The position numbers and the translations under genes are program-made. From CAYJIL01 sp964370235 (lineage in GTDB: Bacteria > Bacteroidota > Bacteroidia > Bacteroidales > Rikenellaceae), in the NCBI GenBank assembly GCA_964370235.1, contig CAYJIL010000001.1:20952-84951 (forward strand): a DNA stretch of 64,000 nucleotides. The letters are read 5' to 3'. How positions within the stretch are numbered: the first letter of the stretch is position 1; the number at the start of each line of letters is the position of its first letter. Below, piece by piece: positions 1 to 7,200 of this stretch. The notes beneath the pieces were generated by a model. The model did no database searches and was not told where the DNA came from. It saw only the letters and a list, made by a program, of their open reading frames with translations.

Positions 1-2
1 GC

Positions 3-80
3 ATACTTGAGCAAGGCGAAGAGAAATATGCTTATCCTATGTCTAGCACAATCTCACTGGGTGTAAATGTTAATTTCTAA
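3..80 (+). CDS. C-terminal end of a SusC-like TonB-dependent outer-membrane receptor (partial)
   Basis: Only the last 25 codons are inside the window. The frame ends in a Y-P-M-S-S-T-I-S-L-G-V-N-V-N-F tail before TAA. An aromatic-terminated final beta strand of this form, with a Pro about 14 residues from the end, is the usual C-terminus of SusC/RagA receptors. The next gene, 13 bases downstream, is a SusD-like lipoprotein, as expected for a SusC/SusD pair. The substrate cannot be judged from this fragment. Confidence 0.8.
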   Translation: MLEQGEEKYAYPMSSTISLGVNVNF

Positions 81-93
81 ATTATTTTCAAAG

Positions 94-1503
94 ATGTTTA
101 AATCAAAGTTTTTATATATAGCAATGGCTTCAATGGTTCTAGCGTCGAGCTGCTCGACAGATAATCTGAACCTAAGCCCCGAAATGGAGAATGTTTCTAG
201 CAACTTTTTCCTAAACGAAGAGCAGTTAAATCTAGCGGTAAGTGCTGCATATAGCACTCTTCAGTATACAGGTCAGTACCAAATTGCAAACCTAGTGCTA
301 GGTGAGCTTCCGTCAGATAATACTTGGGACGAAGTTCCTGCAAACGATGGTGGTAACGCAGGTCAAGTCGATCTTTTTAACATGACATCATCAAATACGA
401 TAGTTGCAGACTCTTGGGCAGACAACTTCAAAGGTATTCAGCAGTGTAACATAGTTATCACAAGAGCTGCTACAATGGAGGGTATTAGCGAAGAGAAAAG
501 AGCACTTGTAACAAACGAGATGAAGTTTTTGCGTGGTCTTATGTACTTTAACCTAGTTAGAATCTTTGGTGATGTACAGCTTGTACTAGAAGAGACAACC
601 GACCCTAACGCTTACTTTGGTCAAGAAAGAACACCAAAGGCAGACGTATATGCACAAATCGTAAAAGACCTTACAGATGCAACGGCACTTCCTGCCGAGG
701 CTAGCGAGGTTGGTCGTGCTACAAAATATGCTGCACATGGTGTACTTGCAAGAGTATATCTTACGCTAAAAGATTACAACAATGCTCTTACAAACCTTAA
801 CGCTATTGAGGCATCGGGCAAATATAAGCTACTTAGCGATGTTAACATGATCTTTGACATAGAGAACGAGAACAACGAGGAGATTATCTTTGATGTACAG
901 TTTCAGTCGGGCCTAAATGGTAACTCAGAAGGTAGCGATGCCTATCGTTACTTCTCTCCATCATCGGTGAGTGGTGGCAAGGGACACAGTCTTCCAACGA
1001 GCGATGTGTACAGCCTATTTGAGGATACTGATGCTAGAAAAAGTGCTTACTTTATTGAGATGGGGGTTAACCTAGCAACTAACAAAATCAAAGAACCAAC
1101 TACAGTAGTTGAGGATGGCGGTAGCAATACAGTGGTAGTTCGCTATGCAGATGTTCTTTTGATGATTGCTGAGTGTTCGGCACAAAATGGTGATATGGCT
1201 AAAGGTAACGCTATGTTAGAGATGGTGCGTGTGCGTGCTAACGCCTCACACACAGACCTTACAAGCAAAGAAGATTTGCTTGATGCTATTGCAACAGAGC
1301 GACGCAAAGAGCTAGTGAGCGAGGGACACCGCTGGTTTGACCTTATTAGAACAGATAAGGCACTAGATGTAATGAACGCATACTTTGGCAGAACGCTTGG
1401 TTATACTGGCGTGGTAGCAACCAGCAATAATTTGGTTCAGCCAATTCCACTTTCACAAATAGACACAGACGCTAGCACGGTTCAAAACCCGGGTTATAAC
1501 TAG
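94..1503 (+). CDS. SusD/RagB-family surface lipoprotein
   Basis: A 469-residue glycan- or nutrient-binding lipoprotein that caps the SusC channel at the cell surface. The ATG at 94 is chosen because it begins a lipoprotein signal (MFKSKFLYIAMASMVLASSC, Cys at about 20). An in-frame ATG at 67 would overlap the susC stop. The SusD C-terminal signatures are visible: RYADVLLMIAECSAQNG, then ERRKELVSEGHRWFDLIRT, and a final P-I-P-L-S-Q-I-D block. The N-terminal half carries TPR-like helices with the usual F-L-R-G-L-M-Y-F-N-L-V segment. It is slightly shorter than most SusD proteins (500-600). The genes that follow are two glycerophosphodiesterases rather than glycoside hydrolases, which hints that the pair imports a phosphodiester-containing ligand (inference). 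Confidence 0.92.
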   Translation: MFKSKFLYIAMASMVLASSCSTDNLNLSPEMENVSSNFFLNEEQLNLAVSAAYSTLQYTGQYQIANLVLGELPSDNTWDEVPANDGGNAGQVDLFNMTSSNTIVADSWADNFKGIQQCNIVITRAATMEGISEEKRALVTNEMKFLRGLMYFNLVRIFGDVQLVLEETTDPNAYFGQERTPKADVYAQIVKDLTDATALPAEASEVGRATKYAAHGVLARVYLTLKDYNNALTNLNAIEASGKYKLLSDVNMIFDIENENNEEIIFDVQFQSGLNGNSEGSDAYRYFSPSSVSGGKGHSLPTSDVYSLFEDTDARKSAYFIEMGVNLATNKIKEPTTVVEDGGSNTVVVRYADVLLMIAECSAQNGDMAKGNAMLEMVRVRANASHTDLTSKEDLLDAIATERRKELVSEGHRWFDLIRTDKALDVMNAYFGRTLGYTGVVATSNNLVQPIPLSQIDTDASTVQNPGYN

Positions 1504-1520
1504 AATTAAACATAGTTAAA

Positions 1521-1558
1521 AAATTAGAGGTTGATATACTTTTGTCAACCTCTAATTT
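1521..1558 (+). terminator. Hairpin after susD
   Basis: A perfect 14-bp inverted repeat (1521-1534 with 1545-1558) around a 10-base loop lies in the 78-base gap between susD and the first phosphodiesterase. There is no long T run, so it may only attenuate or protect the 3' end of the susCD transcript rather than stop it. Confidence 0.55.
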
Positions 1559-1581
1559 AAGTTTTATAATATATTACAATT

Positions 1582-2478
1582 ATGAAAAAGATATACTCTA
1601 CAATTAAGCTATCATTCGCACTACTTGCAACTGTTAGCATTTGCAGCAAGGCTACGGCACAAACTACATTCCAAAAAGATAAAGTTGCAGTCATAATGCA
1701 CCGAGGCGACTGGAGAAATACTCCCGAAAACTCTATTCAAGCCATAACAAACTCTATTGAAATGGGTGCCGATATGGTTGAAATAGATTTAAAAATATCG
1801 AAAGATAGTGTGCTAATACTTATGCACGATAAGACACTAGACAGAACCACTAATGCCACGGGTCGCCCCGAAGATTACACCTTAGCAGAGCTAAAAGAGA
1901 TGCGCCTAACAAATGGTATTGGTCGCAATACCGAACACCAAATACCTACGCTAGAAGAGGCTATGATAGCTGCAAAAGGTAAAATTTGGATTAACCTAGA
2001 CAAAGCATACGACTACTTTGATTTGGTAAAAGAGGTGCTAGAAGAGACAGGCACAGCCAATCAGGTTATGATTAAGTCGTCGCATCCATTTTCGGTGGTT
2101 AAGCGTGACAATAGCGAAATAATTGACAATCTGTTTTATATGCCTATCGTTAACGCAAACGACAAAGATGCAAAAAAATTCATTAAAGAGTATGTTAAAG
2201 GCATGCAACCAAAAGTGTTTGAAGTATGCTTTGCCGAATACAATAGCAATGTAGACGAGATTATAGAGTTAATCAAAAACTCGGGTAGCGAGGTATGGAT
2301 AAACACGCTTTGGGCATCGCTATGCGGTGGCATGGATGATGATCGTGCCGTAGAGAAGAATCAAGAAGATGAGACTTGGGGCAAGGTTATCGACATGGGG
2401 GCAACATTCATTCAAACCGACAGACCAGTAGAACTTATTGAGTACCTAAAAGAGAAGAATAAATTTACAGTGAAGTAA
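1582..2478 (+). CDS. Secreted glycerophosphodiester phosphodiesterase (first tandem copy)
   Basis: Predicted to hydrolyse glycerophosphodiesters to glycerol-3-phosphate and an alcohol in the periplasm or at the surface. A cleavable signal peptide occupies residues 1-27 (ends A-T-A-Q). The GDPD TIM-barrel signatures are in order: His40-Arg41 in MHRGDWRNTPENS, Glu67 and Asp69 in V-E-I-D, and His82-Asp83 in LMHDKTLDRTTNATG. These are the catalytic His pair and metal-binding acids of the family. At 298 residues it has normal length for a single-domain GDPD. Its TAA stop shares one base with the ATG of the next gene, a paralogue of identical length, so translation is probably coupled. It follows susCD after a weak hairpin. 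Confidence 0.9.
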   Translation: MKKIYSTIKLSFALLATVSICSKATAQTTFQKDKVAVIMHRGDWRNTPENSIQAITNSIEMGADMVEIDLKISKDSVLILMHDKTLDRTTNATGRPEDYTLAELKEMRLTNGIGRNTEHQIPTLEEAMIAAKGKIWINLDKAYDYFDLVKEVLEETGTANQVMIKSSHPFSVVKRDNSEIIDNLFYMPIVNANDKDAKKFIKEYVKGMQPKVFEVCFAEYNSNVDEIIELIKNSGSEVWINTLWASLCGGMDDDRAVEKNQEDETWGKVIDMGATFIQTDRPVELIEYLKEKNKFTVK

Positions 2479-3374
2479 TGAAAAAATTAACTTTTATATT
2501 CGTTGCATTATTATTTGGTCTATCTTCGCTATTTGCACAAGATAGGGCAGATATTTTGCGTCAAGGTCTACTAGATCGTAGACAAGACAAAGTATATGTG
2601 GTAGCACATCGTGGCGACTGGATTAACTACCCCGAAAACTCGATAGGTTCTATTGTTAGTATAATAGATATGGGTGGTGATGTTGTCGAAATAGATATTC
2701 AGCGTACAAAAGACAGCGTACTTGTTCTGATGCACGATGTAACACTTGATCGCACGACAAACGGTACGGGTTTGGTTTCCGACATGACATATAAGCAGAT
2801 AAAGAAACTTAGGCTCAAAGACCACAAAGGGAATCTTACAAAGCATAAAATCCCTACACTAGAAGAAGCACTAGAGGTGTCAAAAGGCAAGATTCTATTA
2901 AACCTAGATAAGGCCGATCGTTTTTTCGATCAAGTTGGCCCCATGCTAGAGGAAACAGGCACTCTAAATTTGGTTATACTAAAGAGCTATAACAAACTTA
3001 GTGTGGCCAAAGAGACCCTAGGCAAATATTTCGATAAGGTTATATATATGCCGATGATACGCTTCAACCGTGAGAACTCGATGGAAGATCTTGCTGCATT
3101 TTTGCAAGAGTTAAATCCCGTAGCATTTGAGCTAGGGTATAACAGCGACACTAACCCACTTCCTAAAAAAGCTAAAGAGGTGATTGGGACTCGTTCGTTA
3201 ATGTGGTACAATACTCTAAACGGGCGTAACGGCGGACACGATGATGCCACTGCTGCAACCGATCCTCAAAAAGGATATGGCTATTTAATAGATACACTTG
3301 GTGCTAGAATGTTGCAAACAGATACACCAGAGTATATGATAGAGTATCTGCGCAAAAGAGGCATGCACGAATAG
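2478..3374 (+). CDS. Secreted glycerophosphodiester phosphodiesterase (second tandem copy)
   Basis: A 298-residue paralogue of the preceding gene with its own signal peptide (residues 1-20, ends L-F-A-Q). The catalytic motifs are His44-Arg45 in AHRGDWINYPENS, Glu71 and Asp73 in V-E-I-D, and His86 in LMHDVTLDRTTNGTG. The two copies are collinear over their whole length but differ clearly outside the active site, so this is an old duplication and probably reflects different substrate preferences (inference). The shared TAATG junction puts both in one transcript. A strong hairpin follows at 3411. Confidence 0.9.
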   Translation: MKKLTFIFVALLFGLSSLFAQDRADILRQGLLDRRQDKVYVVAHRGDWINYPENSIGSIVSIIDMGGDVVEIDIQRTKDSVLVLMHDVTLDRTTNGTGLVSDMTYKQIKKLRLKDHKGNLTKHKIPTLEEALEVSKGKILLNLDKADRFFDQVGPMLEETGTLNLVILKSYNKLSVAKETLGKYFDKVIYMPMIRFNRENSMEDLAAFLQELNPVAFELGYNSDTNPLPKKAKEVIGTRSLMWYNTLNGRNGGHDDATAATDPQKGYGYLIDTLGARMLQTDTPEYMIEYLRKRGMHE

Positions 3375-3410
3375 TAAATTCTTGATTTATAATATAGAGT
3401 GTATATGCAC

Positions 3411-3443
3411 AATAAGGGGAGGCTGTGACGGCCTCCCCTTATT
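3411..3443. terminator. Bidirectional terminator between gdpd2 and the OmpH-like gene
   Basis: A perfect 13-bp GC-rich inverted repeat (AATAAGGGGAGGC and its complement) with a 7-base loop lies between two convergent genes. It can serve both the rightward gdpd pair and the leftward ompH-like gene. Confidence 0.85.
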
Positions 3444-3465
3444 TGTGTAGCATATTAAGGTCTAC

Positions 3466-4047
3466 TTATTCTTTATCTTTGTTTGCTTGGTAATCGGCAT
3501 TAAGACCCTTTAGAATTTCGTCTGTAATGTCAAGACCTGCCGAACCATTAAGAACCGAGTTCTTGTTTAGGATAAGAGTATATTTACCATCAGCGTTAAA
3601 CTTTGTTAGATACTCTTCGATGTTATTAAGAACATTGTTAAGCATTACTTGCTCCTCTTCGCCTAGTTCAGAAAGCATTTTGTCTCTGTATGCGATAAGA
3701 TTTTGCTGCTCCTTTTCTAGGTTAGCATTCATCTCCTCTGCCTGCGAACGAGTCACAAGACCCTTTTGCACTTTGTTTTGGAAGTCTGAAGCCTTGCCCG
3801 AGAACGAACGACCTTTGTTCTCTAGTTCTGCACTAGCTTTAGTTGCTTTTGCTTGGTACTTTTGGCTAGCGTCAACATAAAAGTCATACTTACTAACTAG
3901 TGAATCCATATTCACATAAGCGATTGATAGTTCAGAACTTTGAACCGTTGCCGATGGCTCTGTCGCAGCCGTAGTAGCTGGTGTTGTGTTACAACTTGCT
4001 ATCGCAGCTGCCGATATAGCAAGTGAAAATAGAATCTTCTTTGTCAT
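3466..4047 (-). CDS. OmpH/Skp-like periplasmic chaperone, lipoprotein form
   Basis: A 193-residue protein. The start at 4047 (MTKKILFSLAISAAAIASC) gives a lipoprotein signal with Cys at about 19; the longer upstream reading is not needed. After the signal comes the OmpH beginning L-S-I-A-Y-V-N-M-D-S-L, then a long charged helical stretch (about residues 55-140) matching the tentacle coiled coil of Skp, and a C-terminal strand pair ending in an I-T-D-E-I-L segment. Skp proteins carry unfolded outer-membrane proteins across the periplasm. Bacteroidales usually have several OmpH paralogues and this lipidated form is one of them. It stands alone, divergent from ruvA. Confidence 0.85.
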   Translation of the reverse strand: MTKKILFSLAISAAAIASCNTTPATTAATEPSATVQSSELSIAYVNMDSLVSKYDFYVDASQKYQAKATKASAELENKGRSFSGKASDFQNKVQKGLVTRSQAEEMNANLEKEQQNLIAYRDKMLSELGEEEQVMLNNVLNNIEEYLTKFNADGKYTLILNKNSVLNGSAGLDITDEILKGLNADYQANKDKE

Positions 4048-4077
4048 AGGTTGTTCTAATAAATTATTTATTGGTGA

Positions 4078-4085
4078 CAAAAATA
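4078..4085 (-). promoter_or_regulatory. Possible -7 element of the OmpH-like gene
   Basis: TATTTTTG on the minus strand matches the Bacteroidetes TAnnTTTG -7 consensus, 30 bases before the start codon. No clear -33 TTTG lies at the right distance, and the region is AT-rich. Confidence 0.35.
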
Positions 4086-4178
4086 CATAAAGTTTACAAT
4101 TTATACTATAATTAGAGCCTTTTTTTTACATTCAAAACCACTATTAACCCAAAGAGCGTAACGATAATAGTGTATCGG

Positions 4179-4209
4179 TTGCATAGCAGGTTAATAATTA
4201 TTACTTTTG
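4179..4209 (+). promoter_or_regulatory. Predicted ruvA promoter (Bacteroidetes type)
   Basis: TTG at 4179-4181, a 20-base spacer and TACTTTTG at 4202-4209 match the TTTG-N19-TAnnTTTG form. The expected transcript start is near 4215, just inside the palindrome at 4211-4238. Confidence 0.55.
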
Positions 4210-4210
4210 C

Positions 4211-4238
4211 TAGGGCTCAAACCAGTTATTGAGCCCTA
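4211..4238 (+). repeat. Perfect 10-bp inverted repeat in the ruvA leader
   Basis: TAGGGCTCAA at 4211-4220 and its complement at 4229-4238 are separated by 8 bases. The repeat lies between the predicted promoter and the ruvA start codon at 4256. It cannot terminate the upstream gene, which points the other way. It could be an operator at the transcript start or an mRNA 5' hairpin. Confidence 0.7.
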
Positions 4239-4255
4239 AGATAACAACGATTGAT

Positions 4256-4876
4256 ATGTACGAATATATTAAAGGAGAGGTAGCGGCTCTTGAGCTATCA
4301 CGTGTAGTAATAGAGTGTGGCGGAATTGGCTACTCGGTAAATATTTCGCTAACCAGCCATGGCGAACTTTCGCAGGTGCAAGAGGAGGCGATAACAAAAC
4401 TGTTTATCCACCAATATCAGGTGCGAGACGATTTGCCCGTGCTGTTTGGTTTTACCTCGTGGAACGAGAGAGAGATATTTAGAATGTTAGTTGCCGTGTC
4501 GGGAGTGGGTGGTGGTACTGCCCTCAATATATTATCGACATTCTCGGCAGCCGACCTTAGAACCATTATCTCAACGGGCGATAGTGTGGTTCTAAAAAAG
4601 GTGAAGGGGCTTGGGCAAAAAACAGCCGAGAAGATTATTGTAGAGCTACGAGACAAGATTATTAAGGTAGACACGGGAGCGGCTAGTGGCAGCACTGTTG
4701 CACCAACCGAGGGGCACGTTACAAAAAATTCGGCAGCATACGAAGAGGCTCTTTCGGCACTCACTATGCTTGGTTTTGCCAAAGGAGTTTCGGCAAAGGC
4801 ACTCGACAAGGTGGTGGAGCAAATGCCAAAAGCAAAGGTCGAGGATTTGGTGCGTATGACACTCAAGAGCCTATAA
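4256..4876 (+). CDS. ruvA: Holliday junction branch migration protein RuvA
   Basis: A 206-residue DNA-binding subunit of the RuvAB branch-migration complex. The start at 4256 gives the family N-terminus M-Y-E-Y-I-K-G; an upstream in-frame ATG at 4229 falls inside the leader palindrome. Domain I (OB fold, about 1-65) includes V-V-I-E-C-G-G-I-G-Y. Domain II has two helix-hairpin-helix motifs, VSGVGGGTALNIL and VKGLGQKTAEKIIVELRDK (about 75-135). A flexible linker rich in T, A and G precedes the C-terminal domain III (about 155-206, EEALSALTMLGF), which contacts RuvB. ruvB is not adjacent, as is common in Bacteroidota. Confidence 0.97.
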   Translation: MYEYIKGEVAALELSRVVIECGGIGYSVNISLTSHGELSQVQEEAITKLFIHQYQVRDDLPVLFGFTSWNEREIFRMLVAVSGVGGGTALNILSTFSAADLRTIISTGDSVVLKKVKGLGQKTAEKIIVELRDKIIKVDTGAASGSTVAPTEGHVTKNSAAYEEALSALTMLGFAKGVSAKALDKVVEQMPKAKVEDLVRMTLKSL

Positions 4877-4913
4877 CAAAACTACTAGCTACTAGACACT
4901 TAATCAATTTTGG

Positions 4914-4944
4914 TTGGGAATTTAAAAATTTATAAGTAGCTTTG
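4914..4944 (+). promoter_or_regulatory. Predicted fabG promoter
   Basis: TTG at 4914-4916, a 20-base spacer and TAGCTTTG at 4937-4944 fit the Bacteroidetes promoter form, giving a leader of about 35 bases to the fabG ATG at 4986. Confidence 0.6.
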
Positions 4945-4985
4945 TAGCTATTAATTAGAAATTATATAACAGAAAAATAGATAAA

Positions 4986-5732
4986 ATGGGACTATTAGAA
5001 GGAAAAGTAGCAATCGTAACTGGTGCTGCACGTGGTATCGGTAAGGCGATAGCACTAGCTTATGCAAAAGAGGGTGCAAATGTAGCATTCACAGATCTTG
5101 CAATTGATGAGAACGCTCTAGCTACCGAGGCTGAGATTAACGCTCTAGGTGTAAAGGCTAAGGCTTATGCATCGAACGCAGCATCGTTTAGCGACACTCA
5201 AGAGGTGGTAGCTAAGATTGCTGAGGATTTTGGCCGTGTTGACATTCTTGTTAACAACGCAGGTATCACTCGTGACGGTCTTATGATGCGCATGAGCGAG
5301 GAGCAGTGGGATCTAGTTATTAACGTGAACCTAAAGTCGGCTTTCAACTTTATTAAGGCTTGTACTCCAATTATGATGAAGCAAAAATCGGGTAGCATTA
5401 TCAACATGAGCTCGGTAGTAGGTGTTTCGGGTAACGCAGGACAGAGTAACTACTCGGCATCTAAGGCTGGTATGATTGGTCTTGCTAAGAGTATTTCACA
5501 AGAGCTTGGTTCTCGTGGTATTCGTGCTAACTCTATCGCTCCAGGTTTCATCATTACAGAGATGACTGGCCAGCTTAGCGAAGATGTTAAGAAAGAGTGG
5601 GCTAACAAAATTCCACTTAAGCGTGGAGGTACTCCAGAGGATGTTGCAAACGTATGTATCTTCCTTGGTTCAGACCTATCATCTTATGTTTCGGGACAGG
5701 TTATCAACTGTTGTGGTGGTATGAACATGTAA
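4986..5732 (+). CDS. fabG: 3-oxoacyl-[acyl-carrier-protein] reductase FabG
   Basis: A 248-residue NADPH-dependent short-chain dehydrogenase of the fatty-acid elongation cycle. It shows the TGAARGIG nucleotide-binding motif (12-19), N-N-A-G at about 90-93, the catalytic serine in N-M-S-S (142-143) and Tyr156-Lys160 in YSASK. The C-terminal S-G-Q-V-I-N-C-C-G-G-M-N-M is typical of FabG. The codon choice (CGT, GGT, GCT) is that of a strongly expressed gene. It has its own promoter and is closed by a strong terminator, so it is monocistronic here, apart from other fab genes. Confidence 0.96.
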   Translation: MGLLEGKVAIVTGAARGIGKAIALAYAKEGANVAFTDLAIDENALATEAEINALGVKAKAYASNAASFSDTQEVVAKIAEDFGRVDILVNNAGITRDGLMMRMSEEQWDLVINVNLKSAFNFIKACTPIMMKQKSGSIINMSSVVGVSGNAGQSNYSASKAGMIGLAKSISQELGSRGIRANSIAPGFIITEMTGQLSEDVKKEWANKIPLKRGGTPEDVANVCIFLGSDLSSYVSGQVINCCGGMNM

Positions 5733-5769
5733 TTTTGCTCACCTCTAGCAATAGAGGATCGAGAATATA

Positions 5770-5809
5770 AAAAATAGGCAGACTTCGATTGTGAAGTCTG
5801 CCTATTTTT
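5770..5809. terminator. Strong bidirectional terminator between fabG and recX
   Basis: A perfect 17-bp stem (5770-5786 with 5793-5809) with a 6-base loop, flanked by A and T runs on both sides, lies between convergent fabG and recX. Confidence 0.9.
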
Positions 5810-5869
5810 GTGTTATAGAGGGAGTATCCAAATTTAGCATAATCGTAATAAAATACCAAAAATTGCCTT

Positions 5870-6367
5870 TTATTCGCTCTCTCGCACTACCCTATCAATG
5901 ATATTACAACAATCGTCATAACCAAACCCTCGCCCCATAGCAAAACGAAGGAGCTTACCCTTTAGGTCGTAGCTACTAGTGCTTTTGGTTGATGCCGCTT
6001 TTTTGCGTATTAGCTCCTCTAGCCTAGCATCACTATCCTCGCCACTGCTTAGTTGTGCAAGAGCGTTTTCGATTAGCGAAGATGGTATTTTTTTAGTCCT
6101 AAGGGCTGCCGATATTTTATGCCTACCCCACATTGCTCGACTCTTTGAGCGCACAAAACTCACGACATAGCGTTCTTCGTTCAAAAAACCTAGCTCAACA
6201 AGGCGAGCACATATCTTCTCTCTCTCGCCATATGATACTCCATAGCCTGTTAACAGTCGTTCGACATCGCTACTAGCACGTTCGGCAAGCGAGCAATAAC
6301 GAGCCATGCGAGCAAACGCTTGCTCGGGAGTCACCTCCCTTTTAGCCTTTTTTTGATATTCGCCCAT
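5870..6367 (-). CDS. recX: Regulatory protein RecX
   Basis: A 165-residue modulator of RecA filaments. It has the three-helix repeat architecture of the family: an N-terminal repeat with A-F-A-R-M-A-R-Y-C-S-L-A-E-R, a middle repeat LVELGFLNEERYVVSFVRS, where the L-x-D/N-E-x-Y/F pattern is diagnostic, and a third repeat near the C-terminus ending M-G-R-G-F-G-Y-D-D. The length is normal. It is the last gene of a leftward porX-prmC-recX run, two bases after the prmC stop. The terminator at 5770 serves it. Confidence 0.9.
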   Translation of the reverse strand: MGEYQKKAKREVTPEQAFARMARYCSLAERASSDVERLLTGYGVSYGEREKICARLVELGFLNEERYVVSFVRSKSRAMWGRHKISAALRTKKIPSSLIENALAQLSSGEDSDARLEELIRKKAASTKSTSSYDLKGKLLRFAMGRGFGYDDCCNIIDRVVRESE

Positions 6368-6369
6368 TG

Positions 6370-7200
6370 TTACATTTTTTGTGCTATCACCATGCGATCT
6401 TTGGCGTGTAGGTCTTTGTGTAGCTCAACATTTGTGTACCCCATATTCTCTAACATTGCAACAGTCTCTTTGCCCATAGCCTCGTTTATTTCGAACAGTA
6501 AATAGCCTTTACTATTTAACGAAGCAAGTGCTTTTTGAGCAATGACCCTGTAAAATATTAGTGGGTCATCGTCCGAAACAAATAGCGCACCTAGTGGCTC
6601 GTGGTCATACACCTTGGGGCTCATTAACTCTCGTTCGCTATCACATATATATGGTGGGTTACTCACTATTGCGCTGTAACCCAAATCTATATCGCTAGAT
6701 AGTATATCGCAATGGAACAAACGAACTCTAGCTCCTAGTTTTTGGGCATTATGTGCCGCTTGAGATAGGGCTTGCTGCGATATATCACACGCCTCAACCT
6801 CTAGTGCATCACACTCCAGCGCAAGGGTAATGGCAATTGCTCCGCTACCCGTGCCAATATCTAGTACTTTGCCCTGCAAGCATCGTTGCAAGGTGTGGCG
6901 CACTAGCTCTTCGGTTTCGCCACGTGGAATAAGAACCGATGGGCTAACATCAAACTCTCGCCCATAAAACTCCTCTTTACCAATAATATACTGCACAGGC
7001 ACTCCGCTAGATAGCTGCTCTACAACTTTGTCTATTGCCTCACCGTTAACCACCATGCGCTGTGGTTCTAACATTAACTCACGCTTGCCAACACCCTCTA
7101 CCGACTCCAAAACCAAGAGGGTGATAGCACGTGCTTCACCCTCGTTTTCGAATGCCAATATTTGGCTTAATATTTTATTATAACACTCCTTAATTGTCAT
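6370..7200 (-). CDS. prmC: Peptide chain release factor N5-glutamine methyltransferase PrmC
   Basis: A 276-residue S-adenosylmethionine-dependent enzyme that methylates the Gln of the GGQ loop of release factors. The SAM site is visible as LDIGTGSGAIAITLALE (about 113-129), and the glutamine-binding motif is NPPY (181-184). The N-terminal helical domain contains P-V-Q-Y-I-I-G-K-E-E-F-Y-G and L-I-P-R-G-E-T-E-E-L-V, both typical. It starts directly after the porX stop codon, so the two are translationally linked. One of its targets, prfB, is in this window at 25647. Confidence 0.95.
   Translation of the reverse strand: MTIKECYNKILSQILAFENEGEARAITLLVLESVEGVGKRELMLEPQRMVVNGEAIDKVVEQLSSGVPVQYIIGKEEFYGREFDVSPSVLIPRGETEELVRHTLQRCLQGKVLDIGTGSGAIAITLALECDALEVEACDISQQALSQAAHNAQKLGARVRLFHCDILSSDIDLGYSAIVSNPPYICDSERELMSPKVYDHEPLGALFVSDDDPLIFYRVIAQKALASLNSKGYLLFEINEAMGKETVAMLENMGYTNVELHKDLHAKDRMVIAQKM

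Noticed and set aside
4417..4866. A 149-codon antisense ORF in ruvA.
   Set aside because: Shadow of ruvA; no start context and no recognisable domain.
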